64,000 nt of DNA, from assembly GCA_963695075.1 (NCBI GenBank), contig CAVOFR010000003.1:558001-622000 (forward strand). Reading direction: 5' to 3'. Made by a program: the position numbers and the translations under genes. This DNA is from CAWCAL01 sp963695075. Its GTDB lineage: Bacteria > Actinomycetota > Acidimicrobiia > Acidimicrobiales > CAWCAL01. Every line of letters begins with the position of its first letter. Within the stretch, counting starts at the first letter, position 1. Below the pieces are notes generated by a model, which saw nothing but the letters and a program-made list of their open reading frames with translations, did no database searches and had not been told where the DNA came from. Positions 27,507-35,127 of this stretch are shown piece after piece.

Positions 27507-27944
27507 TCAGTCGAGTGCGTCGATCTTGGCCACGCGGGGGCCGTGGCGGCCACCCTCGAAATCGGTGGCCAAGAACGCGTCGAGTGCATCCAGTGCCACC
27601 TGAGGGCCGAGGAATCGTTCGCCGACGCACATGACGTTGGCGTCGTTGTGCGCCCGGGCCATCCGCGCCGACGTGACGTCGTGCACGGTGGCGGCCCGGA
27701 TACCGGGCACCTTGCCGGCGGCCATGGCGATGCCGATGCCGGAACCGCAGACGCCCACGCCCAGGTCGGCGTCGCCGCCGGCGACGGCCCGACCGACCGC
27801 GGCACCGAAGTCGGGGTAGTCGACCCGATCGGTGGAATCGGCGCCCAGATCGACCACCTCGTGGCCCGCCGCGGCGAGGTGGTCTCCAATCAGGTTCTTG
27901 AGGACGAATCCGGCATGATCTGAACCCAGGGCGATGCGCACCAC
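27507..27944 (-). CDS. rpiB: ribose-5-phosphate isomerase B
   Basis: 145 residues. It interconverts ribose 5-phosphate and ribulose 5-phosphate. The N-terminal GSDHAGF (7-13) and the catalytic Cys66 in VCGSGIGI are the RpiB hallmarks, followed by RAATVHD and ARAHNDANV. It leads the minus-strand run rpiB-glyA-wecA-lipoprotein and diverges from the thiolase-like gene across about 56 bp. Confidence 0.95.
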   Translation of the reverse strand: MVRIALGSDHAGFVLKNLIGDHLAAAGHEVVDLGADSTDRVDYPDFGAAVGRAVAGGDADLGVGVCGSGIGIAMAAGKVPGIRAATVHDVTSARMARAHNDANVMCVGERFLGPQVALDALDAFLATDFEGGRHGPRVAKIDALD

Positions 27945-28000
27945 CCGATCCTACCGGTGGGTTCGATCCGGCGACCCCGGCTCACTTACGCTGCGCTCCG

Positions 28001-29473
28001 ATGAGCGCACCACATCCCCGAACCCCCGTGATCGTCGGAGTAGGCCAGACGTCGCGGAGAGAACCCGACGACCGCGAGCCGGTCGAGATCCTGGCCGACA
28101 TGGTCGCCGCAGCCGCCGAGGACTCGGGCGGACGGGTCCTGCCGACCATCGAGTCGATCCGCGTCGTATCCCTCCTCAGCTGGCGATACCGGGACCCGGC
28201 ACGACTGGTCGCCGACCGGCTGGGTATCGACCCGACCGAGACCGCCTACACATCCATGGGCGGCAACACGCCGCAGATGCTGATCAATCGATCGGCCGCC
28301 GAGATAGCGGCGGGTGACCTGGACGCAGCCGTCGTGGGTGGTGTCGAGCTGTGGCGGACCCGCACGACGTTGCAGAAGCGCGGCGAGCGCCCGGACTGGG
28401 TCAAGCAGGACGAGGATGTGGCCCCGACGCGGATGTTCGGAGCGGAACTGGACATGGCCGACCCTGACGCCGGTGCGGTGGGCGCCGTCATGCCGATCCA
28501 GATCTACCCGATGATGGAGGTCGCCCTGCGCCACGGCATGGGCAACACGCCCGATGAGCACTTGGCCCTCATCACCGACCTGTGGAGCCGGTTCAGCGCT
28601 GTGGCCAGCACCAATCCGCATGCCTGGAACCAGACCTTCTTCACACCCGAGGAGCTCGCCACGGTGGGTCCCGGAAATCGGATGGTCGGGTCGCCGTATC
28701 CGAAGTTGCTCAATTCGAACAACATGGTCGAACAGGCTGCGGCCGTCATCGTGATGTCCTACGAGAAGGCTGCGGCCGTCGGCGTGCCCGCCGATCGGAT
28801 GGTCTTCCTCCACGCCGGCACCGATGGCGCCGACCCGGTCCGGGTCACCCGCCGCGAGCGCTTCGACACGTCAGCCGCGATCCGGGTGGCGGGACGGCGA
28901 GCGTTCGAGCTGGCCGGGGTCGGACCGGACGATCTCCGCCACGTAGACCTGTACTCCTGCTTCCCGTCCGCGGTGCAGATCACCGCCCGGGAGCTGGGCC
29001 TGGGCCTCGATCGCGATCTGACCGTCACCGGCGGGCTCACCTTCGCCGGAGGACCGTGGAACAACTATGTAACCCACGCCGTGGCGTCGATGGTCGAGCG
29101 ATTGCGCGACGAGCCGGGTCTCGGGTTCTGCTCGGCCAACGGGGGATTCGTCGCCAAGCACGCGTTCGGGCTCTACGGATCGGAGCCGCCGGAGGCCGGC
29201 TTCGCCCACGCCGAGCCCCAGGACGAGATCGACACCCATCCGACCGTCGAGCCGGCCGGTGACGCCGAGGGATCGATGACCCTCGAGGCGTACACGGTCA
29301 TGCACGATCGCGACAGCGAGCCCGAGACCGGGCTGGCGGTGATGATGACCGCCGACGGCCGCCGAGCCTGGGGCACGACCACCGACGCCGAGGCGATGAG
29401 CATGCTGCTCGAGACCGATGCGGTGGGCCGTGCGGTGCGCCGCGCCGCCGGCGGCGCGTTCACCCCCACCTGA
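28001..29473 (+). CDS. thiolase-like protein type-1 (TLP1-like), nucleophilic Cys missing
   Basis: 490 residues, thiolase fold plus an extra C-terminal region (about 400-490). The thiolase N-half normally has a catalytic Cys in a CASG segment. Here that position reads GGNTPQ (87-92) with no Cys. The C-half keeps GGFVAKHAFGLYG with its histidine and the second CSANGG loop. This matches mycobacterial TLP1-type proteins, which bind CoA derivatives but lack normal thiolase chemistry. The role is unknown. Two 17-bp copies of CACCTGACACCCTCGCC with a period of 19 bp span its stop codon. Confidence 0.8.
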   Translation: MSAPHPRTPVIVGVGQTSRREPDDREPVEILADMVAAAAEDSGGRVLPTIESIRVVSLLSWRYRDPARLVADRLGIDPTETAYTSMGGNTPQMLINRSAAEIAAGDLDAAVVGGVELWRTRTTLQKRGERPDWVKQDEDVAPTRMFGAELDMADPDAGAVGAVMPIQIYPMMEVALRHGMGNTPDEHLALITDLWSRFSAVASTNPHAWNQTFFTPEELATVGPGNRMVGSPYPKLLNSNNMVEQAAAVIVMSYEKAAAVGVPADRMVFLHAGTDGADPVRVTRRERFDTSAAIRVAGRRAFELAGVGPDDLRHVDLYSCFPSAVQITARELGLGLDRDLTVTGGLTFAGGPWNNYVTHAVASMVERLRDEPGLGFCSANGGFVAKHAFGLYGSEPPEAGFAHAEPQDEIDTHPTVEPAGDAEGSMTLEAYTVMHDRDSEPETGLAVMMTADGRRAWGTTTDAEAMSMLLETDAVGRAVRRAAGGAFTPT

Positions 29474-29502
29474 CACCCTCGCCCTCACCTGACACCCTCG
29501 CC
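29467..29502 (+). repeat. tandem 17-bp duplication across the thiolase-like stop codon
   Basis: CACCTGACACCCTCGCC occurs at 29467-29483 and again at 29486-29502. The first copy contains the stop codon (TGA at 29471-29473). The copies abut the interspersed CCGAAATCTGG repeat. This looks like a local slippage duplication. Confidence 0.8.
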
Positions 29503-29536
29503 GAAATCTGGTCCGACAGCGTCGGTCACCGACGCT
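29501..29536 (+). repeat. interspersed intergenic repeat, copy A
   Basis: CCGAAATCTGGTCC begins this 36-nt element, and its second half, AGCGTCGG-TCA-CCGACGCT, is a perfect 8-bp-stem hairpin. It lies between the convergent thiolase-like and cNMP-binding genes. Copies B, C and D align to it without gaps. Confidence 0.85.
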
Positions 29537-29566
29537 CGAGAACGGCCTGTTCGGGTCGGGACGACC

Positions 29567-29992
29567 TCAGGACGGAGAGCGCCCCGACCGCGGCAGGCGG
29601 GCGTGCAGCATCGCCATAACCCGATTCTCGGCCTCGGGCATCTCGTTCAACAGGGTCTTGAAGTGCGGGGTGTCGAACCGCAGGAGCTTCATCGGCTGAT
29701 CGGCGATGACCGTGGCCGAGCGGGGCCGGTGATCGACCAGCGCCATCTCGCCCACCATCGATCCCGGATGCAGCGTGGCGACATACTCGCCCCGGACGAG
29801 GACGCTGGCGTTGCCCTCGATGATGACGTAGCAGTCCTGTCCGACCCGACCCTGCTCGGTGAGTTCGGCTCCGGCCTCGGCCTCGACCTCCTCGGCCAGT
29901 TGGACCACGCGGGCCAATTCGGGCTGGGTGAAACCCTCGAAGAACGCCACGCCGGCGAGCCATTCAGGGACGGATTCGGTGTGCTTGGGCAT
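29567..29992 (-). CDS. single-domain cyclic-nucleotide-binding protein
   Basis: 141 residues. Only the cNMP-binding beta-barrel is present: FFEGFTQPELARVVQLAEE at the start, ELTEQGRVGQDCYVIIEGNASV, then the phosphate-binding cassette region HPGSMVGEMALVDHRPRSATVIA, where Gly-Glu and Arg fit the ligand contacts of CRP-type domains. No DNA-binding, kinase or channel domain follows. It would therefore sense cAMP or cGMP and signal by protein contact. It follows tsaC by three bases on the same strand. Partner unknown. Confidence 0.82.
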   Translation of the reverse strand: MPKHTESVPEWLAGVAFFEGFTQPELARVVQLAEEVEAEAGAELTEQGRVGQDCYVIIEGNASVLVRGEYVATLHPGSMVGEMALVDHRPRSATVIADQPMKLLRFDTPHFKTLLNEMPEAENRVMAMLHARLPRSGRSPS

Positions 29993-29995
29993 GCG

Positions 29996-30634
29996 TCACT
30001 CTCCCTCGATCCTGTGCATCGTAGGAGGCGCCCATGTCGCCCGCAGCATCGCTTCGGTGATCGGGCCCGACCGAATGACTTCACAGCCATCGCGGACATC
30101 GACGACGGTCGAAGCGCTCCCGCCGAGCGTGCCGGCGTCGACCATCACGAGCCCCTCGCCCAGTGAATTTCCCACCTGACCGATCTCGGTGACGGGAGCC
30201 GCACCCGACGGGTTCGCGCTCGACGCCGCCAGCGGGCCGACCGCCGCCGCCAGTGCCCGGATGAGGGGCTCGTCCGGACATCGCACGCCGATCGACGTGC
30301 GGTCACCCCCGAGGTCCCAGCCGATCGAACGGGTCCTCCGGTCGATGATCGTGAGTGGGCCGGGCCAGTGGGTGCTCGTCAATCGGCGCCGACCGGCCGA
30401 TGGCCGCTCCCACAGCTCCTCTGCGGATGCAGTGTCGGCCACCAGGACGGCCGTGGCCACCGACCGGTCCCGCCCCTTCCGGCGGTAGAGGTCAGCCAGC
30501 GCGGCGGCATCCTCGGCTCGGACCGCGATGCCGTACACGGTGTCGGTCGGCACCACGGCCGCACCGCCGGCCTGGAGGTGCGGTATCAGCGCGGCCAGTG
30601 CGTCGTCGAACGACTCGGCGGCGATGATCGGCAC
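29996..30634 (-). CDS. tsaC: L-threonylcarbamoyladenylate synthase
   Basis: 212 residues of the Sua5/YrdC/YwlC family. It makes threonylcarbamoyl-AMP for the t6A modification of tRNAs decoding ANN codons. The characteristic N-terminal VVPTDTVYGIAVRA, HWPGPLTII and SSANPSGAAP motifs are clear. Many actinobacteria encode it beside prfA and prmC. Here it is about 1.1 kb away with the dehydrogenase gene between, and it pairs with the cNMP-binding protein. Diverges from the dehydrogenase across 66 bp. Confidence 0.92.
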   Translation of the reverse strand: MPIIAAESFDDALAALIPHLQAGGAAVVPTDTVYGIAVRAEDAAALADLYRRKGRDRSVATAVLVADTASAEELWERPSAGRRRLTSTHWPGPLTIIDRRTRSIGWDLGGDRTSIGVRCPDEPLIRALAAAVGPLAASSANPSGAAPVTEIGQVGNSLGEGLVMVDAGTLGGSASTVVDVRDGCEVIRSGPITEAMLRATWAPPTMHRIEGE

Positions 30635-30700
30635 GACAGGATTCTACGGCCGGAGAATCGACCGCTCGCGACCCGGTGCACGGCCTGGCAGACTCAGCCC

Positions 30701-31741
30701 ATGAGAGCAGCGATCATGAGAGACGGCCGGATCGTGGTGGACGACTTCGCCGAGCCGCCGCTCGAACCGGGCCAGATCAGGCTGAAGACGCTGGCGTGCG
30801 GCATCTGCGGGTCGGATCTCCACGCCCTCCGGCACGCCGACCGCATGGTGGAGATGAACGAGCACGCCACCTCTCCCGACGATCCCCTCCGCCCCCACGT
30901 GATGGATCCGTCCCGCGACGTGGTCATGGGTCACGAGTTCTCGGCCGAAGTCGTCGAGCTGGGCCCCGGCGCCAATCATGCCGAAGGCGACGTGGTCGTG
31001 TCGATGCCCATCATCGTGGCGTCGTCCGGTCTCCATCCCATCGGCTATGACAACACCTTCCCCGGTGGCTACGGCGAGACCATCGTGGTGAACGACATGA
31101 TGGCGCTCGACGTACCGAACGGTCTCGATCCCCGTCACGCGGCGATGACCGAGCCGATGGCCGTCGGCGTCCATGCGGTCGCCAAGTCATCGATCGCGGC
31201 CCATCACTCGGCGGTCGTCCTCGGCTGCGGACCGGTCGGCCTGGCCGTGGTGGCAGCCCTCCGTCACCGCGGGGTCGAAAGCATCGTCGCAGCCGACTTC
31301 TCCCCCACCCGTCGGGCCCTCGCCGCCACGATGGGAGCGACCACGGTGGTCGACCCCTCCGACGAGCCGGCGATCGATGCCTGGCGTCGCGTCGACGGAG
31401 CGCGGTCGCTGGTCGTCTTCGAGGCCGTCGGTGTGCCCGGCATGCTCGAACAAGCGATGACGGACGCCCCCCGATCCAGCTCGATCATCGTGGTCGGCGT
31501 GTGCATGGAGCCCGACACCATCCGACCGATGCTCGGTGTCGTGAAGGAGCTGCAACTCCAATTCGTCCTCGGCTACGACCCGGCCGAGTTCGCCACCACA
31601 CTGCGGCTCATCGCCGAGGGCGAGTTCGATGTCGCGCCACTCATCACGGGCTCGGTGGGCATCGACGGTGTGGCCGAGGCCTTCGAGGAGCTGGCCGACC
31701 CCGACGCCCACGCCAAGATCCTCGTCGAACCCACCTCCTGA
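30701..31741 (+). CDS. zinc-type medium-chain alcohol dehydrogenase family protein
   Basis: 346 residues. Catalytic-zinc residues sit in ACGICGSDLHALRHAD and GHEFSAEVVELG, with LGCGPVGLAVVAALRHRG as the NAD(P) fold. The structural-zinc lobe of four closely spaced cysteines is absent: the region after GHEF reads through MPIIVASSGLHPIG with none. It therefore resembles threonine-dehydrogenase-like or sorbitol-type relatives with one zinc. The substrate cannot be told. Start ATG at 30701. The upstream frame is antisense to tsaC. Confidence 0.85.
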   Translation: MRAAIMRDGRIVVDDFAEPPLEPGQIRLKTLACGICGSDLHALRHADRMVEMNEHATSPDDPLRPHVMDPSRDVVMGHEFSAEVVELGPGANHAEGDVVVSMPIIVASSGLHPIGYDNTFPGGYGETIVVNDMMALDVPNGLDPRHAAMTEPMAVGVHAVAKSSIAAHHSAVVLGCGPVGLAVVAALRHRGVESIVAADFSPTRRALAATMGATTVVDPSDEPAIDAWRRVDGARSLVVFEAVGVPGMLEQAMTDAPRSSSIIVVGVCMEPDTIRPMLGVVKELQLQFVLGYDPAEFATTLRLIAEGEFDVAPLITGSVGIDGVAEAFEELADPDAHAKILVEPTS

Positions 31742-31744
31742 ACC

Positions 31745-31791
31745 AACTTTGGGCAGAAACCCCTCACATGTCCGGGTAGATGCCCAAAGTT
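31745..31791. terminator. bidirectional terminator-like hairpin
   Basis: AACTTTGGGCA (31745-31755) pairs perfectly with TGCCCAAAGTT (31781-31791) across a 25-nt loop. It starts four bases after the dehydrogenase stop and ends three bases before the prmC stop on the other strand, so it lies exactly between two convergent genes and can act for both. Confidence 0.7.
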
Positions 31792-31794
31792 CGG

Positions 31795-32694
31795 TCAGGG
31801 GTGGTGGTGGCGGCGGGCGACGACGCCGCGGCTTCGGCCGGCCAGGTCGGTGAAGGGCGAGACCGATACGAAACCGGCCCGCTCGCACCGTTGCACCAGT
31901 TCGTCGACCTGATCTGACGCGGCTTCGAGCACCAGCGACCCGTGTCGGGCCAACCAGTCGGCCGCTCCCGGAATCAGCACGTCGTACGCCTCCAGGCCGC
32001 TCGACCCGGCCACCAACGCATCGCGCGGTTCCCAGGCGGCCACCACCGACGGGAGCACCTCATCGGCTCGGACGTAGGGAGGATTGCTGACCACGAGATC
32101 GATGCGACCCGCGAGCTCGTCGGGAAGGGCGCCGAACCACGAGCCCTCGGCCACGCGGACACCCACAGCGAGCCGACCCAGCCCCGCCAGATTGGCACGG
32201 GCGACAGCGAGGGTGTCGGTGCTCACATCGGTGAGCCACACCTCGGTACCCGGTGTCTCGAGCGCGACCGAGAGTCCGATCGCCCCGGTTCCGGTACCGA
32301 GATCCACGACGACCGGGGATCGACCCGCGACACCCGCGGTCACCAGCCGGTCGAGCTCGTCGATGGCGAACCCGGCCACGACCTCGGTCTCGGGCCGAGG
32401 GATGAGCGCACGCCGATCGACCAGCAGGTCCAATCGGCGGAAGCCCCACCGGCCCACCACGTACTGCAGAGGCTCGCCGTCGAGCCGTCGCTCCATCATC
32501 GAGTCGAGGGCCGCGACGCCTCGGACCGTTGCCGGCTGGTCCAACGCCCGGTGGAAGTCAGCGCCCTCGTGGCCCGACGCCCGCTCGACGATCCGGCGAG
32601 CGTCGATGTCGGCCGATTCGATTCCGGCCGCTCCGAGGCGCTGCGCCGTCTCCTCGAGGAGGGCCCGCCACGACACCGTGCCCTCGTCGCCCAT
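31795..32694 (-). CDS. prmC: release factor glutamine methyltransferase
   Basis: 299 residues. It methylates the Gln of the GGQ motif in release factors RF1 and RF2. An N-terminal helical domain leads to a SAM-binding fold with VVDLGTGTGAIGLSVA, and the substrate-binding NPPY motif is VVSNPPYVRADE. It starts eight bases after the prfA stop, so the enzyme and its substrate are encoded together. Confidence 0.95.
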   Translation of the reverse strand: MGDEGTVSWRALLEETAQRLGAAGIESADIDARRIVERASGHEGADFHRALDQPATVRGVAALDSMMERRLDGEPLQYVVGRWGFRRLDLLVDRRALIPRPETEVVAGFAIDELDRLVTAGVAGRSPVVVDLGTGTGAIGLSVALETPGTEVWLTDVSTDTLAVARANLAGLGRLAVGVRVAEGSWFGALPDELAGRIDLVVSNPPYVRADEVLPSVVAAWEPRDALVAGSSGLEAYDVLIPGAADWLARHGSLVLEAASDQVDELVQRCERAGFVSVSPFTDLAGRSRGVVARRHHHP

Positions 32695-32702
32695 GCCGTT
32701 GC

Positions 32703-33767
32703 TCAGTGTTGCTCCTCGAGCTGGTGAGCCCGCTCACCCGCCTGGAGCAACTCGATCACCTCATCGAGCTGGCCCGCCAGGATCCGGTCCAGGTTGTAGA
32801 AGGTCTTGTCGACCCGCTCGTCCTTCACCCTGTTCTCCTTGAAGTTGTACGTCCGCACCTTCTCGGACCGACCGCCGCCGCCGACCTGACCGCGACGCTG
32901 TTCGGCGACTTCTGCCGCCTGCCGCGCCATCTCCTGTTCGAGCAGCCGACTCCGCAGAACCCGCATCGCCTTCTCCCGGTTCTGCAGCTGGCTCTTCTCG
33001 TCCTGCATCGACACGGTGAGGCCGGTCGGAACGTGCGTGATGCGGACCGCCGAATCGGTCGTGTTGACCGACTGGCCCCCCGGCCCCGATGACCGGTAGA
33101 CGTCGATCTCCAGGTCGTTGGGGTCGACGTGCACGTCGACCTCCTCGGCTTCGGGGAGCACCGACACCGTCGCCGACGACGTGTGGACCCGACCCTGTGA
33201 CTCGGTGGCTGGCACCCGCTGCACCCGATGGGGGCCTCCCTCGTACTTGAGGTGGCCCCAGACCCCATCGCCTTTCACCACGAAAGAGACCGAGGCGAAC
33301 CCGCCCATCTCGGAGGGCCGGGTGTCCAACTGCTCGACTTTCCACCCCTTCGAGGTGGCGTAGGCCTTGTACATGTCGTGCAGGTCGCGGGCGAAGAGGT
33401 TGGCCTCTTCGCCACCCTCGGCCCCGCGGATCTCCACTATCACGTTCTTGCCATCGTTGGGATCGGTGGGCAACAGGAGCATGCGAAGCTCGTCTTCCAG
33501 GGCATCCACCTCGTGTTCGGCCTCGCCCAGATCGCCACGCAGCACTTCGCGATCGTCGCCGTCGGCCTCGGTCATCATCTCTTTCAGCGTCGCCACGTCC
33601 TCGATTCGCTGGACGAGTCGCCGACTGCACCTGGTGAGAGCCTCCAGCTCCTTGTGCCGCCGGGCCGCGGTCGCCAGCGCGACGGGATCGCCGACCACGG
33701 CGGGATCGGCCAGCCTCATCTCGACTTCGGCGAGCTCGCGTTCGAAGTCGGGTAGTCGATCGAGCAC
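32703..33767 (-). CDS. prfA: peptide chain release factor 1
   Basis: 354 residues. It recognises UAA and UAG and triggers peptide release. The catalytic loop SSGPGGQSVNTTDSA and the codon-reading motif PAT in VQRVPATESQGRVH are both present, which separates it from RF2. GTG at 33767 gives the usual RF1 start (VLDRLPDFERELAEVEMRLAD). The frame is open further upstream but overlaps the preceding gene. prmC follows directly. Confidence 0.95.
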   Translation of the reverse strand: MLDRLPDFERELAEVEMRLADPAVVGDPVALATAARRHKELEALTRCSRRLVQRIEDVATLKEMMTEADGDDREVLRGDLGEAEHEVDALEDELRMLLLPTDPNDGKNVIVEIRGAEGGEEANLFARDLHDMYKAYATSKGWKVEQLDTRPSEMGGFASVSFVVKGDGVWGHLKYEGGPHRVQRVPATESQGRVHTSSATVSVLPEAEEVDVHVDPNDLEIDVYRSSGPGGQSVNTTDSAVRITHVPTGLTVSMQDEKSQLQNREKAMRVLRSRLLEQEMARQAAEVAEQRRGQVGGGGRSEKVRTYNFKENRVKDERVDKTFYNLDRILAGQLDEVIELLQAGERAHQLEEQH

Positions 33768-33780
33768 CGACTCAGGGTAC

Positions 33781-34767
33781 TCAGCCGGTCGCCCAGGGAG
33801 CCGCGACCGACACGACGCTGGCCGGCGCCCGTAGCGCTGCCGCGATCTCATGGGTGACGGGATAGTCGTCGCCGGTGGGAACGACCAGCAGGATCCGGGC
33901 ATCGGGGGCATAGCGCTCCCGCATCTCGGCGGCATCGGGAACGAGCGTGGGGTCGACCCCGGCCGAACACACCACGAGGACCGGATCGTCACCGGCTTGC
34001 AGGGCAGGTGCAGGTGACGGCGTTCGCAGCCCTTCGACCGCCAGGGGCGGCAGGGGCACCAGAGCGGTGCAGTCGACCAGGCCGGGCTCGGCCACGATGG
34101 CCGACCGAAGCCATCGCTCACGGCGCAGGCGATTCAGGGGGTGCGGACGGGCGCCGGGCCGGCGGTGTTCGCTCACCGCTCGGACCGCGGTGACCAGCTG
34201 GGCCACGGGCTCGGTCCGGTCAGCCTCGCCGAGCATCTCGTTCAGGTCGCGATCGAACCGGCCCACACCCACCGAGAGCACCGGCGGGTCGCCGGCCAGA
34301 TCGATCCGGGCCACCTCGAGACCGGCGATCTCACCGACGATGGCATCGAGCTCGACGACGGGATCTACGCCGTGTTCGCGGAGCACGGCCGACAGGGACG
34401 CACATCGCTCGGGAACCGATGGCATCGTGACCGGCGCCGACCGGACCGGGCGCACCTCGTCGAGCGTGTCGCCGGTGGGTAGCCAGACTCGGATCACGGG
34501 GCGGCCGAGCAGCGCCGCTGTGGTCGAGACGGCCGTCGGATCGGTCGTCTCGTCCGGGTCCAGGACCACGTCGAGCTCCCTCAGCTCGTTGCGGAGGGCC
34601 CACACGACCGCACCGACGAGCGCGGCCCGATCGACGATCGAGGCCCAAGCGGCCGATCCTCTCAGAAGGGTGGGTCCGAATGCGGTGAGCGTCTCCTCGG
34701 CCCCCTCGAGTGGCGCGACGGCGCGCAGCCTCGCCATCCGCAGCGCCGCCAGGCGCTCGGCGTCCAT
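33781..34767 (-). CDS. conserved-looking protein of unknown function between rpmE2 and prfA
   Basis: 328 residues, soluble, acidic, with many Leu, Ala and Val and no signal peptide or membrane segment. I recognise no family. Alternating strand-helix patterns (ELDVVLDPDE, DDPVLVVCSAGVDP, DARILLVVPTGDDYP) suggest an alpha/beta fold with two similar halves. It lies 17 bp after rpmE2 and 13 bp before prfA, so it is part of the same transcript. It could be a lineage-specific translation or cell-wall factor, but nothing in it shows that. Confidence 0.75.
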   Translation of the reverse strand: MDAERLAALRMARLRAVAPLEGAEETLTAFGPTLLRGSAAWASIVDRAALVGAVVWALRNELRELDVVLDPDETTDPTAVSTTAALLGRPVIRVWLPTGDTLDEVRPVRSAPVTMPSVPERCASLSAVLREHGVDPVVELDAIVGEIAGLEVARIDLAGDPPVLSVGVGRFDRDLNEMLGEADRTEPVAQLVTAVRAVSEHRRPGARPHPLNRLRRERWLRSAIVAEPGLVDCTALVPLPPLAVEGLRTPSPAPALQAGDDPVLVVCSAGVDPTLVPDAAEMRERYAPDARILLVVPTGDDYPVTHEIAAALRAPASVVSVAAPWATG

Positions 34768-34784
34768 CGCTGGTCGGTCCAGGC

Positions 34785-35066
34785 TCAGTCGCCGGACTCG
34801 GCGGCGGGCGCCTGCTTCTTCCGTCGCTTACCGTACCGACGTTCGAAGCGCTCGACCCGCCCTGCCGTGTCGACGATCTTCATCGTCCCGGTGAAGAACG
34901 GGTGGCTGGCACTCGAGATCTCGACCTTGGCCAGCGGGTACGTGTTGCCGTCCTCCCAGTCGATGGACTCGGAGGTGTCGATGGTGGAGCGGGTGAGGAA
35001 CATGTCGCCCGACGAAGTGTCCTGGAACACGACTGGGCGGTATTCGGGGTGGATGTCGGCCTTCAT
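34785..35066 (-). CDS. rpmE2: 50S ribosomal protein L31, type B (zinc-free)
   Basis: 93 residues. The sequence starts MKADIHPEYRPVVFQDTSSGD and continues DWEDGNTYPLAKVEISSASHPFFTG, the type-B pattern. Type-A L31 has Cys residues for zinc, which are all absent here. A basic C-terminus (RRYGKRRKKQ) follows. The gene lies about 60 bp downstream of rho. In many bacteria type-B L31 is induced when zinc is scarce. Here it holds the normal operon position after rho, so it may be the main L31. Confidence 0.93.
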   Translation of the reverse strand: MKADIHPEYRPVVFQDTSSGDMFLTRSTIDTSESIDWEDGNTYPLAKVEISSASHPFFTGTMKIVDTAGRVERFERRYGKRRKKQAPAAESGD

Positions 35067-35127
35067 AGAGGCCTCCAGTCTGGTGGGAGAACGGGGATGG
35101 TCACAACTGCTGACTCGTACGGGCCGA

